A stretch of DNA of 5,410 bases, taken from the NCBI GenBank assembly GCA_900553345.1, contig USDE01000112.1, positions 1-5,410 of the forward strand. The letters are read 5' to 3'. The DNA comes from an uncultured Collinsella sp. Lineage in GTDB: Bacteria; Actinomycetota; Coriobacteriia; Coriobacteriales; Coriobacteriaceae. The notes beneath the pieces were generated by a model. It had not been told where the DNA came from, searched no databases, and worked only from the letters and a program-made list of their open reading frames with translations. Made by a program: the position numbers and the translations under genes. Each line of letters opens with the position of its first letter. The first letter of the stretch is position 1. Shown one piece after another: positions 1-5,410 of the stretch.

Positions 1-189
1 GGTAGCCTCGGCGCCAAGAGCGGAGTCGATGACCGGACGGGGGGCCTTACCGGCGCGGAAGCCCGGGAAGCGGTACTTCTTGGCGGTCTCCTTGTAGGCC
101 TTCTTGATCGCGGCGTCGACGTCGGCGGCCGGGATGGTGACCGTAGCGGTGAGCTTGGCGTCCTTGACGTCAGAAGCGGTGATGTTCAA
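1..189 (-). CDS. tig: Trigger factor, N-terminal fragment (runs off the left edge)
   Basis: Ribosome-associated chaperone and peptidyl-prolyl isomerase that binds near the exit tunnel and shields nascent chains. Only the first 63 residues of a protein usually about 430-450 long are visible. They show the N-terminal ribosome-binding domain: a beta strand rich in Thr and Val (LTATVTIPAADVD, about residues 12-24), an amphipathic helix (AAIKKAYKETAKKY), then the family signature PGFRAGKAPR (about residues 47-56), matching the GFRxGKxP ribosome-docking loop. I chose TTG at 187-189 as start because AGGAGG lies six bases upstream. In-frame GTG (190-192) is too close to that site, and in-frame ATG (202-204) would place the Shine-Dalgarno inside the gene and has no good site of its own. 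It lies downstream of tRNA-Leu with a gap of about 90 bases. Identity is confident; the start is likely but not certain. Confidence 0.9.
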   Translation of the reverse strand, partial: MNITASDVKDAKLTATVTIPAADVDAAIKKAYKETAKKYRFPGFRAGKAPRPVIDSALGAEAT

Positions 190-195
190 CACGTT

Positions 196-201
196 CCTCC
201 T
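196..201 (-). promoter_or_regulatory. Shine-Dalgarno of trigger factor (decides a TTG start)
   Basis: A perfect AGGAGG on the minus strand is followed by six bases (AACGTG) and then TTG. The motif is preceded directly by an in-frame ATG, so automated callers may extend the protein by five residues (MRRNV) that are really the ribosome binding site and spacer. Confidence 0.7.
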
Positions 202-240
202 CATACTGCCCAGCTTATCTGAGGTGCTGGTACCTTTATG

Positions 241-271
241 AAACAAGCGTCGCGAGGGCATAAGCCGACGC
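241..271 (-). terminator. Weak hairpin after tRNA-Leu, possible terminator or processing site
   Basis: On the minus strand GCGTCG (271-266) can pair with CGACGC (252-247) across a 13-base loop, followed by TTGTTT (246-241). The stem is only six pairs and the T tract is interrupted, so this may simply be spacer. It sits about nine bases after the tRNA 3' end and before trigger factor. If it does not terminate, tRNA and tig would share a transcript. Confidence 0.25.
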
Positions 272-279
272 GGGTGCGT

Positions 280-363
280 TGGTGCGGGCGAAAGGACTCG
301 AACCTTCACGGGAATCCCACCAGAACCTAAATCTGGCGCGTCTACCAATTCCGCCACGCCCGC
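280..363 (-). tRNA. tRNA-Leu, anticodon UAG, CCA encoded
   Basis: The minus strand folds into a full class II tRNA. The acceptor arm GCGGGCG (363-357) pairs perfectly with CGCCCGC (290-284), followed by discriminator A and a genomically encoded CCA (282-280). The D arm carries the conserved AATTGGTAGA loop. The anticodon stem CCAGA/TCTGG encloses loop TTTAGGT, giving anticodon TAG, which reads CUA and by wobble other CUN leucine codons. A long variable arm (GGG/CCC stem) marks it as Leu-type, and the T arm has GGTTCGAGTCC. Length is 84 bases with CCA. It has a probable promoter of its own just upstream and lies between the hydroxylase operon terminator and trigger factor. Confidence 0.97.
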
Positions 364-382
364 ATGAGCGCACAGATTAGGA

Positions 383-391
383 ATGATAGCA
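383..391 (-). promoter_or_regulatory. Probable extended -10 promoter of tRNA-Leu
   Basis: The minus strand reads TGCTATCAT, an extended -10 (TGn plus TATCAT, five of six matches to TATAAT). Transcription would start near 375-377, leaving a leader of about 12 bases before the mature tRNA at 363. No good -35 hexamer lies 16-18 bases upstream, which is tolerable for an extended -10 element. It is correctly placed after the upstream operon's terminator. Confidence 0.45.
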
Positions 392-449
392 GATACGAGC
401 GACAAGCGCACGCACACGTTTTACAGGCTCACGACCTCACCACGAGTGC

Positions 450-474
450 AAAAGGCGGGGCGAGTTGCCCCGCC
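450..474 (-). terminator. Rho-independent terminator of the molybdenum hydroxylase operon
   Basis: On the minus strand GGCGGGGC (474-467), loop AACTC, GCCCCGCC (461-454) forms an 8-bp all-GC stem followed by TTTT (453-450). It lies 29 bases after the TAG stop of the FeS/Mo subunit gene. The T run is short but the stem is very stable. Confidence 0.8.
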
Positions 475-503
475 CCGCCAATTACGACTTGTTCGATGAC
501 CCG

Positions 504-3335
504 CTACTCCCCCAGCAGGGCCTTCTCGGGCGTGATGGGCAGCGAGCGAACCTGATGTCCGGTGGCGTGTGCCACGGCCGAGGCCACGGCGGCGAGCGGC
601 GTGTTGATGACGACCTCGCCGATCGACTTGGCGCCAAACGGGCCCGTCGGCTCGTAGCTCGGCTCAAAGGCCACGCGAATGCTGCCGATATCCAGGCGCG
701 TGGGAAGCTTGTAGCTCATAAAGTTGCCGGTGCGCAGGCGGCCGCGGTCGTCGTGCTCGACGATCTCGTAGAGCGCGTGACCGATACCCTGGGCAATGCC
801 GCCCTCGGCCTGAACGCGTGCGAGCGCTTCGTTGATCACGGTGCCGCAGTCCACAGCCGCCGCGTAGTCCACCACAGTCACCTTGCCGGTGGCCTTGTCG
901 ACCTCGACCTCGGCAATACCGGCCATAAACGGCGGAGGCGAAACGGGCAGGCAGGCAGAGGCGTGCGAGGTCAGCGCGTCGCCGCCCGCGATGTTCTTGA
1001 CGCACAGGTTGGCAAAGTCGCGCAGCGTGAGGTAGCGGTTCTGCTCGCGCGCGGCGCGCTCGTCGGACAGACGCACGTACTGGCCATCGAAAACCACGTC
1101 GGCGGCGTCCACACCCCACATCCGGGCTGCCTTGGCGCAAATCTTCTCACGCAGCTCGGTCGCGGCGTTCTTGGCGGCAAGTCCCGTCACGTACGTGCCC
1201 GAGCTCGCGTACGAGCCGGCGTCGAACGGCGAAACGTCGGTGTCCACGCCGCGCACCACAATGAGCGAGCTCTCCACGCCCAGCTCCTCGGCGGCAATCT
1301 GCGCCAGGATCGTGTCGACGCCCATGCCGTTATCGGTGGCTCCGGTGCCGATGGTAATGAAGCCGTCCTCTTCCAGGCGCATGTCGATGCCGGCGATGTC
1401 CACGTTGGAAATGCCCGAGCCCTGCATGGTGAGCGCGCAGCCCAGGGCGCGCACGCGATCGCCCAGATCCACGGCCAGCGGCTTGTCGCGCCAGCCGATC
1501 ATGTCCATCGCGCGCAGCAGGCAGCGGTCGAGTGCGCAGGCGTTGAGCTTCTCGCTGTAGTACTGCGGCATGACCTCGCCCTCGCGCACGATGTTCTTAA
1601 GGCGCAGGTCAGCGGGGTCCATGTGCAGCATGTCGGCGAGCTCGTTGACGGCGCTCTCCACGGCAAACTGGCCCTGGGTGGCACCGTAGCCGCGATACGC
1701 GCCGCCGCGGTTGGTATTGGTGTAGACGGCATCCCAGCTAAAGCGGCTCGCCTTCACGTGGTTGTAGATGGGCAGGCTCTTGTGGCCCGAGAGGCCGATC
1801 GTCGTGGTGGCATGCTCGCCATAGGCGCCGGCGTTGGACAGCGTGTGCAGGTCGATGGCCGTGATGGTGCCGTCGTTCATGGCGCCCAGCCTAACGGTCA
1901 TCTGCATCTGGTGGCGCGAGTTGCCCGCGGTGATGGTCTCCTCGCGGGTGTAGCAGCAATAGCTCGGACGGCCGGTCTGCTGGGTGACGAACGCCACGAA
2001 GATCTCGCAGCAGCCCGTCTGCTTGGAGCCAAAGCCGCCGCCGATGCGCGGCTTGATGACCTGCACCTGCGACTGCGGGATGTCGAGCGACTGCGCGACC
2101 ATGCGGCGCACGTGGAAGGGCACCTGCGTCGAGGTGGTCACCGAGATGCGCCCAAACGCATCGGTCGTCGCGAAGGCGCGGAAGGTCTCCATGGGCGCGG
2201 TCTGCGTGGCCTGGCTCGTGTAGGTGCGCTCAAAGACGATGTCGCTCTGGGCAAACGCCTCGTCCAAGTCGCCAAAATCACTGGTGCCGCTGCACACCAG
2301 GTTGCGAGCAACGTCGCCGCCCTGCGGGAACATAAAGGTTACGTCGCCCTCGGGGTGGACCACGATGTCGTTATCGAGCGCCTGGGTAAAGTCGAGCAGG
2401 GGCTCGAGCACCTCGTAGTCGACCTTGATGAGCTTGAGCGCCTTGTCGGCGGCCTCCTCAGTCTCGGCGGCGACGATCGCCACTTCCTCGTTTTGATAGC
2501 GCACGAGGTTCTCGAGAATCAGGCGGTCGTAGGGACTCGGCTGCGGATAGCTCTGGCCGGCAATGGTAAAGCGGCGCTTGGGCACGTCCTCGTAGGTGTA
2601 GACGCCCACCACGCCGGGCACCTTCAGGGCGCGCGACGTATCGATGGAGCGGATCTTGGCGCGGGCATACGGGCTGCGCTTGAGCTTGACGATCAGCGCG
2701 CCGGCGGGCACCAGGTCGCCCGTGTAGACGGGACGCCCCTCAAGCAGGGCCTTCGAGTCCTTCTTGGGCTGCTTGTGGGTAATCTGCTTGTACGAGACAC
2801 CGTCGCAGCTGGTGTCGTTGACCGGCAGCTCGGGCATCTCAAAGCCCACCTGCACGCCGGACTCGTTAAGGAAGCGCACGATGGCGCGCAGCTGGCTCTC
2901 GTAGCCGCTGCAGCGGCAGAGGTTGCCGGCGAGCTGGCGCGAGAGCTCCTCGCGCGTGGCGACGAGGCTCGGGTCCTCCTTGGCGGCGCGGGCAAGCGCC
3001 AGCACGTTCATGATGAGGCCGGGGGCGCAAAAACCGCACTGCTCGGCACCTTCGGCAGCCATTGCGCGGGCGAGCGCCTCGGACTCGGTCTTGAGACCCT
3101 CGAGGGTGGTGATGGAGCGGCCCTCGACACGCGCGGCGGGAACCGAGCAGCTCAGCACCGGGTCGCCGTCAAGCCACACCGTGCACAAGCCGCAGTTGGT
3201 GGTTTCGCAGGCGCAACGCACCGACGCACAGCCCTGCTCGCGCAAAAGCGCAAAGAGCATGGTGTCGGGGGCAATCTGAACCTTGACCTTGCGGCCGTTG
3301 AGCGTAAAGGAAAGATCGATGAGTTTGGCAGCCAT
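504..3335 (-). CDS. Fused 2Fe-2S / molybdopterin-binding subunit of a xanthine dehydrogenase-type hydroxylase (XdhD-like)
   Basis: Catalytic and electron-entry part of a cytoplasmic molybdenum hydroxylase that inserts water-derived oxygen into a C-H bond, most plausibly of a purine. Domains in order: plant-type 2Fe-2S fold (about 1-75; C-x4-C-x2-C-x11-C at Cys43, 48, 51, 63); helical second 2Fe-2S domain (about 76-160; CGFC at Cys100/103 and LCRCSGY at Cys140/142); linker; hammerhead domain (about 195-310); Mo-cofactor domains (about 315-943). The Mo part shows GGGFGSKQ (432-439), REE with Glu466, GGAYRGYG with Arg548, and AKSIGE with catalytic Glu907. By motif alignment these correspond to bovine xanthine oxidase Glu802, Arg880 and Glu1261. 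The CO dehydrogenase active-site loop is absent. Length 943 and the FeS-Mo fusion resemble E. coli XdhD (about 956) and selenium-dependent xanthine dehydrogenases. ATG overlaps the FAD subunit stop (TAATG), with GAGGTG five bases upstream. Exact substrate and selenium dependence cannot be read from sequence. Oddities: Thr379 and GATDNGMG (665-672), both described in findings. Confidence 0.9.
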   Translation of the reverse strand: MAAKLIDLSFTLNGRKVKVQIAPDTMLFALLREQGCASVRCACETTNCGLCTVWLDGDPVLSCSVPAARVEGRSITTLEGLKTESEALARAMAAEGAEQCGFCAPGLIMNVLALARAAKEDPSLVATREELSRQLAGNLCRCSGYESQLRAIVRFLNESGVQVGFEMPELPVNDTSCDGVSYKQITHKQPKKDSKALLEGRPVYTGDLVPAGALIVKLKRSPYARAKIRSIDTSRALKVPGVVGVYTYEDVPKRRFTIAGQSYPQPSPYDRLILENLVRYQNEEVAIVAAETEEAADKALKLIKVDYEVLEPLLDFTQALDNDIVVHPEGDVTFMFPQGGDVARNLVCSGTSDFGDLDEAFAQSDIVFERTYTSQATQTAPMETFRAFATTDAFGRISVTTSTQVPFHVRRMVAQSLDIPQSQVQVIKPRIGGGFGSKQTGCCEIFVAFVTQQTGRPSYCCYTREETITAGNSRHQMQMTVRLGAMNDGTITAIDLHTLSNAGAYGEHATTTIGLSGHKSLPIYNHVKASRFSWDAVYTNTNRGGAYRGYGATQGQFAVESAVNELADMLHMDPADLRLKNIVREGEVMPQYYSEKLNACALDRCLLRAMDMIGWRDKPLAVDLGDRVRALGCALTMQGSGISNVDIAGIDMRLEEDGFITIGTGATDNGMGVDTILAQIAAEELGVESSLIVVRGVDTDVSPFDAGSYASSGTYVTGLAAKNAATELREKICAKAARMWGVDAADVVFDGQYVRLSDERAAREQNRYLTLRDFANLCVKNIAGGDALTSHASACLPVSPPPFMAGIAEVEVDKATGKVTVVDYAAAVDCGTVINEALARVQAEGGIAQGIGHALYEIVEHDDRGRLRTGNFMSYKLPTRLDIGSIRVAFEPSYEPTGPFGAKSIGEVVINTPLAAVASAVAHATGHQVRSLPITPEKALLGE

Positions 3336-4249
3336 TAGCGCACCTCGCTAGAATCGACGCCGGGCACGCGGCGGCAGGAATACTCGTCCGTGGCGAACTT
3401 AGGGATCTGCACGGTCTCGAGCTCGCGGGCAAGCGCGGCCGAAAGCTCGATGCCGGCGGCGCGGCGCACGGCCTGCACGGCAAGCGGGGCCGAGATGCGG
3501 CGGCGGTAGTCGGCCGAGCCCCACAGGTTGGTGCCATAGCTCAGCGCGCGTACGGACGCGGCCAGGGCGCGAAGCTCGTCCTCGGAAGGCTGCTCGGCGG
3601 TAAGGCCGCATGCCTCACCCTGCAGCAGGGTCGCGCGCAGCGGGCGAGCACCCACGGTGACATGCCAGCTGTTGTCCCACCAGGCGGCGGTGACGTTTAA
3701 GGAGGGGAAGTCGGTCGCGGCCTTGCGCACGGCCTCGTAGCTCGCACGGTAATCATGCTTAACGACCACCACGTGCTCAATCACGTCGCGCACATAGCCC
3801 ATGTCCACGAACTCGGCGAGCGGCAGGCGGCCGGCACCCGTCAGCTCAACGTACGAATCGAGCGCCAAAAAGGCCGAGAGCACGTCCGAAAAACCAAAGC
3901 GACCGTAAATGCTGCCGCCCACCGTGGCGGTGTTACGCAGCTGCACGCCCACGATATCGTGGACGGCGAACTCAAAGACATGGTTGACAAGCGCGTTGAG
4001 CTCGGCATGGCGCTCGAGCTGGCGCAGGGTGCACATGGTGCCGATGCGAAACTCGGTCTCGGTCTCCTCGATCTGATCGAGTCCACAGGCCGAAAGGTCA
4101 ATCGCCGTCGCCAGGCGACGCGAACCCAGGCGCATCCAGATGCCGCCGCCCACAATCTTATTGTTGCGGTTCTTCTGTAAGAGCTCATAGGCTTCGGCCG
4201 CGCTTCCAACACGGACGTAGGTACCGAACTTGAGCACGTTCTCCCCCAT
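3335..4249 (-). CDS. FAD-binding subunit of xanthine dehydrogenase-type molybdenum hydroxylase (CoxM/YgfM-like)
   Basis: Flavoprotein subunit that takes electrons from the 2Fe-2S clusters of its partner and hands them to NAD+ or another acceptor. The 304 residues match the usual size of the family (about 260-300). An FAD pyrophosphate-binding loop is seen at KIVGGGIWMRLG (31-42), the second FAD motif at QLRNTATVGGSIYG (103-116), then SDVLSAFLAL (121-130). The C-terminal CO-dehydrogenase-flavoprotein domain runs from about 170, with KAATDFPSLNV (176-186) and SADYRRRI (245-252). No signal peptide or membrane segment is seen. It is the first gene of the operon and overlaps the FeS/Mo gene by one base, implying coupled translation and a 1:1 complex. 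The start is slightly ambiguous: ATG has GTGGAG only two bases upstream, and an in-frame GTG four codons later (4235-4237) follows GGGGGAG at three bases. A tail of about 25 residues after the flavin domain has no motif I recognise. Confidence 0.9.
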   Translation of the reverse strand: MGENVLKFGTYVRVGSAAEAYELLQKNRNNKIVGGGIWMRLGSRRLATAIDLSACGLDQIEETETEFRIGTMCTLRQLERHAELNALVNHVFEFAVHDIVGVQLRNTATVGGSIYGRFGFSDVLSAFLALDSYVELTGAGRLPLAEFVDMGYVRDVIEHVVVVKHDYRASYEAVRKAATDFPSLNVTAAWWDNSWHVTVGARPLRATLLQGEACGLTAEQPSEDELRALAASVRALSYGTNLWGSADYRRRISAPLAVQAVRRAAGIELSAALARELETVQIPKFATDEYSCRRVPGVDSSEVR

Positions 4250-4273
4250 CTCTCCACTTGTCCAGTACTTTTA

Positions 4274-4282
4274 AGTGTACCA
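4274..4282 (-). promoter_or_regulatory. Possible extended -10 promoter of the hydroxylase operon
   Basis: The minus strand reads TGGTACACT: a TGn extension plus TACACT (four of six matches to TATAAT). Transcription would begin near 4267, giving a leader of about 18 bases before the FAD subunit ATG. No convincing -35 is present at 16-18 bases. The box overlaps an imperfect 16-bp palindrome (4266-4281), so repressor control is possible. Confidence 0.3.
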
Positions 4283-4327
4283 AACGAGGGGCCGCGACCT
4301 TCCACAGCACAAAAACCTCCCTCCCAT

Positions 4328-4404
4328 CCATAACTTGCGGTGAAATACGGACTATTTGTCGGGCTTAGGGCGCCCAACAGTCCGTATTTCACCGCAACTT
4401 AAGG
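4328..4404. repeat. Long inverted repeat (perfect 19-bp arms) upstream of the hydroxylase operon
   Basis: TTGCGGTGAAATACGGACT at 4335-4353 recurs as its exact reverse complement at 4379-4397, separated by 25 bases. Arms extend outward to 26 bp with 24 matches (4328-4353 with 4379-4404). The spacer can add an inner GGGC/GCCC stem, so the whole folds into one long hairpin on either strand. No T run follows directly on either side, so it is not a standard terminator. It lies between the gdhA terminator and the hydroxylase promoter region. It may be a REP/BIME-like dispersed element, a transcript-stabilising hairpin or a two-site operator. The repeat itself is certain; its role is unknown. Confidence 0.9.
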
Positions 4405-4460
4405 GGCGGTCGGCAGAGGGCCGAGGGAAATGATCCATTTTCCTCCGTCGCATGCGGATC

Positions 4461-4494
4461 AAAAAAGGCTCCCAGCCGGATAGCTGGGAGCCTT
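4461..4494 (-). terminator. Rho-independent terminator of gdhA
   Basis: On the minus strand AAGGCTCCCAGC (4494-4483), loop TATCCG, GCTGGGAGCCTT (4476-4465) forms a perfect 12-bp stem running into TTTTTT (4466-4461). It starts 25 bases after the TAA of glutamate dehydrogenase and should insulate the hydroxylase operon from gdhA transcription. Confidence 0.95.
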
Positions 4495-4519
4495 ATCACA
4501 TGCTATGTCGAGCGAAGAT

Positions 4520-5410
4520 TTAGCAGACGCCCTGGGCGAGCATGGCGTCGGCGACCTTCAGGAAGCCGGCGATGTTGGCGCCCATAACGAAGTTGCCCTC
4601 CTGGCCATACTCCTTGGCGGTGTCGTCCACGTTGTGGAACATGCCGCGCATGAGCTGCTCGAGCTTGCCGTCGACCTCCTCGAAGGTCCAGGACAGGTGC
4701 TCGGCGTTCTGGCTCATCTCCAGGCCGGACACGAGCACGCCGCCGGCGTTGGCAGCCTTACCGGGCATAAAGGCGACGCCGTTCTCCTGGAAGTAGGTCG
4801 TGGCCTCGATGGTCGTGGGCATGTTCGCGCCCTCGCCGACCACCTTGCAGCCGTTGGCGACGAGCGCCTGGGCGTCCTCGAGCAGCAGCGTGTTCTCGCG
4901 AGCGCAGGGCAGCGCAATGTCGCAGGGCAGCTGCCACACGCCGCGGCCGTCGCCCTCGTGCCACACGGCGTTGGGCTTCTCGTCAACGTACATGGCGAGC
5001 GTAACGCCCTTGTCGTGGCCAGAGCGCTTCTTGTTGTAAACGTGCTCGAGCACGGTGTAGTCGATGCCGTCGGGATCCTCGACCCAGCCGTGGGTATCGG
5101 AGCAGGCCAGCACCTTGCCGCCGAGCTGAGAAACCTTCTGGACCGCGTAGATGGCGACGTTACCGGAGCCGTGAACGACAACGCTCTTGCCCTCGAAGGA
5201 GTCGCCGCGGCTCTTGAGGTACTCGTCCACAAAGTAGGCCAGGCCGTAGCCGGTGGCCTCGGTACGGGCGAGTGAGCCGCCAAAGGAGAGGCCCTTGCCG
5301 GTAAGGACGCCGGTCCACTCGTTGGTCAGGCGCTTGTACTGACCGAACAGGTAGGCAACCTCGCGGCCGCCAACGCCCAGGTCGCCGGCGGGAACGTCGG
5401 TGTTGGGGCC
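4520..5410 (-). CDS. gdhA: NADP-type glutamate dehydrogenase, C-terminal part (runs off the right edge)
   Basis: Catalyses reductive amination of 2-oxoglutarate with ammonium to glutamate, the ammonium-assimilating reaction in many anaerobes; acts as a cytoplasmic hexamer. 296 residues are visible of roughly 445, so about 150 N-terminal residues lie outside. The fragment opens with GPNTDVPAGDLGVGGRE, holding the catalytic Asp of the TDVPAGD motif, then TGKGLSFGGSLARTEATGYG. The Rossmann domain has VVVHGSGNVAIYA and a following CSDTHG, like the SDSxG segment of NADP-using enzymes and unlike the SGPDG of the NAD-specific clostridial enzyme. Downstream come EGANMPTTIEA, GKAANAGGVLVSGLEMSQN (glutamate-binding segment) and the C-terminal GANIAGFLKVADAMLAQGVC, nearly identical to the E. 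coli C terminus. The internal GTG at 5228-5230 is not the start, since conserved sequence continues upstream in frame. NADP preference is inferred from motif. Stop is TAA, followed by a strong terminator. Confidence 0.97.
   Translation of the reverse strand, partial: GPNTDVPAGDLGVGGREVAYLFGQYKRLTNEWTGVLTGKGLSFGGSLARTEATGYGLAYFVDEYLKSRGDSFEGKSVVVHGSGNVAIYAVQKVSQLGGKVLACSDTHGWVEDPDGIDYTVLEHVYNKKRSGHDKGVTLAMYVDEKPNAVWHEGDGRGVWQLPCDIALPCARENTLLLEDAQALVANGCKVVGEGANMPTTIEATTYFQENGVAFMPGKAANAGGVLVSGLEMSQNAEHLSWTFEEVDGKLEQLMRGMFHNVDDTAKEYGQEGNFVMGANIAGFLKVADAMLAQGVC

Noticed and set aside
205..246. Separate sigma70 promoter for trigger factor (TTGTTT at 246-241 with a downstream -10)
   Set aside because: Candidate -10 boxes match only about half of the consensus, or do so at spacings of 19-21 bases, so I cannot support a promoter here.
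280..503. tRNA-Leu as an integration site for a mobile element carrying the hydroxylase operon
   Set aside because: Integrative elements normally use the tRNA 3' end, but the operon is on the 5' side. No integrase, no direct repeat of the tRNA end, and base composition and codon use match the neighbours.
504..3335. Aerobic-type carbon monoxide dehydrogenase
   Set aside because: The active-site loop here is GGAYRGYG, the xanthine dehydrogenase form, not the Cys-bearing AYRCSFR loop of CoxL; the FeS-Mo fusion also differs from separate CoxS and CoxL.
465..3338. 957-residue plus-strand ORF as a real protein
   Set aside because: It is exactly antisense and codon-aligned to the FeS/Mo gene, starts at a TTG inside the operon terminator, is composed mostly of Ala, Gly, Arg, His, Leu and Val, and has no recognisable domain. 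The sense strand carries all family motifs.
3755..4180. Plus-strand ORF over the FAD subunit gene
   Set aside because: Antisense shadow of a gene with clear flavin-binding motifs; no domain of its own.
4335..4397. Inverted repeat as a bidirectional transcription terminator
   Set aside because: Neither side of the hairpin is followed directly by a T run; the only nearby T5 on the minus strand is about 17 bases away, and gdhA already has a strong terminator.
4431..4461. TGATCC / GGATCA inverted pair next to the gdhA terminator
   Set aside because: Six-base arms separated by 19 bases are within chance expectation and match no known site type.
4505..5275. 256-residue plus-strand ORF over glutamate dehydrogenase
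   Set aside because: Antisense to gdhA, which has near-identical conserved motifs; low-complexity composition and no domain. Same codon-bias shadow.

Overview
The window is high-GC bacterial DNA in which every gene I can support lies on the minus strand, so it reads biologically from right to left. The protein sequences and GC-rich codon use suggest an anaerobic actinobacterium of the Coriobacteriia (Collinsella-like). That placement is inference from overall look; no 16S or other marker is present.

Layout in the direction of transcription: (1) The right edge (4520-5410) holds the C-terminal two thirds of an NADP-type glutamate dehydrogenase (gdhA), closed by a strong rho-independent terminator at 4461-4494. 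(2) The 270-bp gap 4250-4519 holds that terminator, a long inverted repeat with perfect 19-bp arms at 4335-4353 and 4379-4397, and a possible extended -10 promoter. (3) A two-gene operon of a molybdenum hydroxylase follows: an FAD-binding subunit (3335-4249), then, overlapping by one base, a 943-residue protein (504-3335) fusing the 2Fe-2S subunit to the molybdopterin-binding catalytic subunit. This architecture matches the xanthine dehydrogenase / E. coli YgfM-XdhD type. The operon ends at a GC-rich terminator at 450-474. (4) A tRNA-Leu(UAG) gene with encoded CCA lies at 280-363, with its own likely promoter. (5) The left edge (1-189) holds the start of trigger factor (tig), probably beginning at a TTG codon.

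The FAD and FeS/Mo proteins together would make a cytoplasmic hydroxylase that oxidises a purine or similar N-heterocycle at the Mo site and passes electrons through two 2Fe-2S clusters to FAD and then to NAD+ or another acceptor. No cofactor maturation, selenium insertion, purine transport or ring-opening genes are in view. The operon stands between housekeeping genes (gdhA on one side, tRNA-Leu and tig on the other).

I see no phage, IS, CRISPR, toxin or defence genes. The least explained element is the inverted repeat upstream of the hydroxylase operon. The most notable protein features are divergences from canonical family motifs in the Mo subunit.
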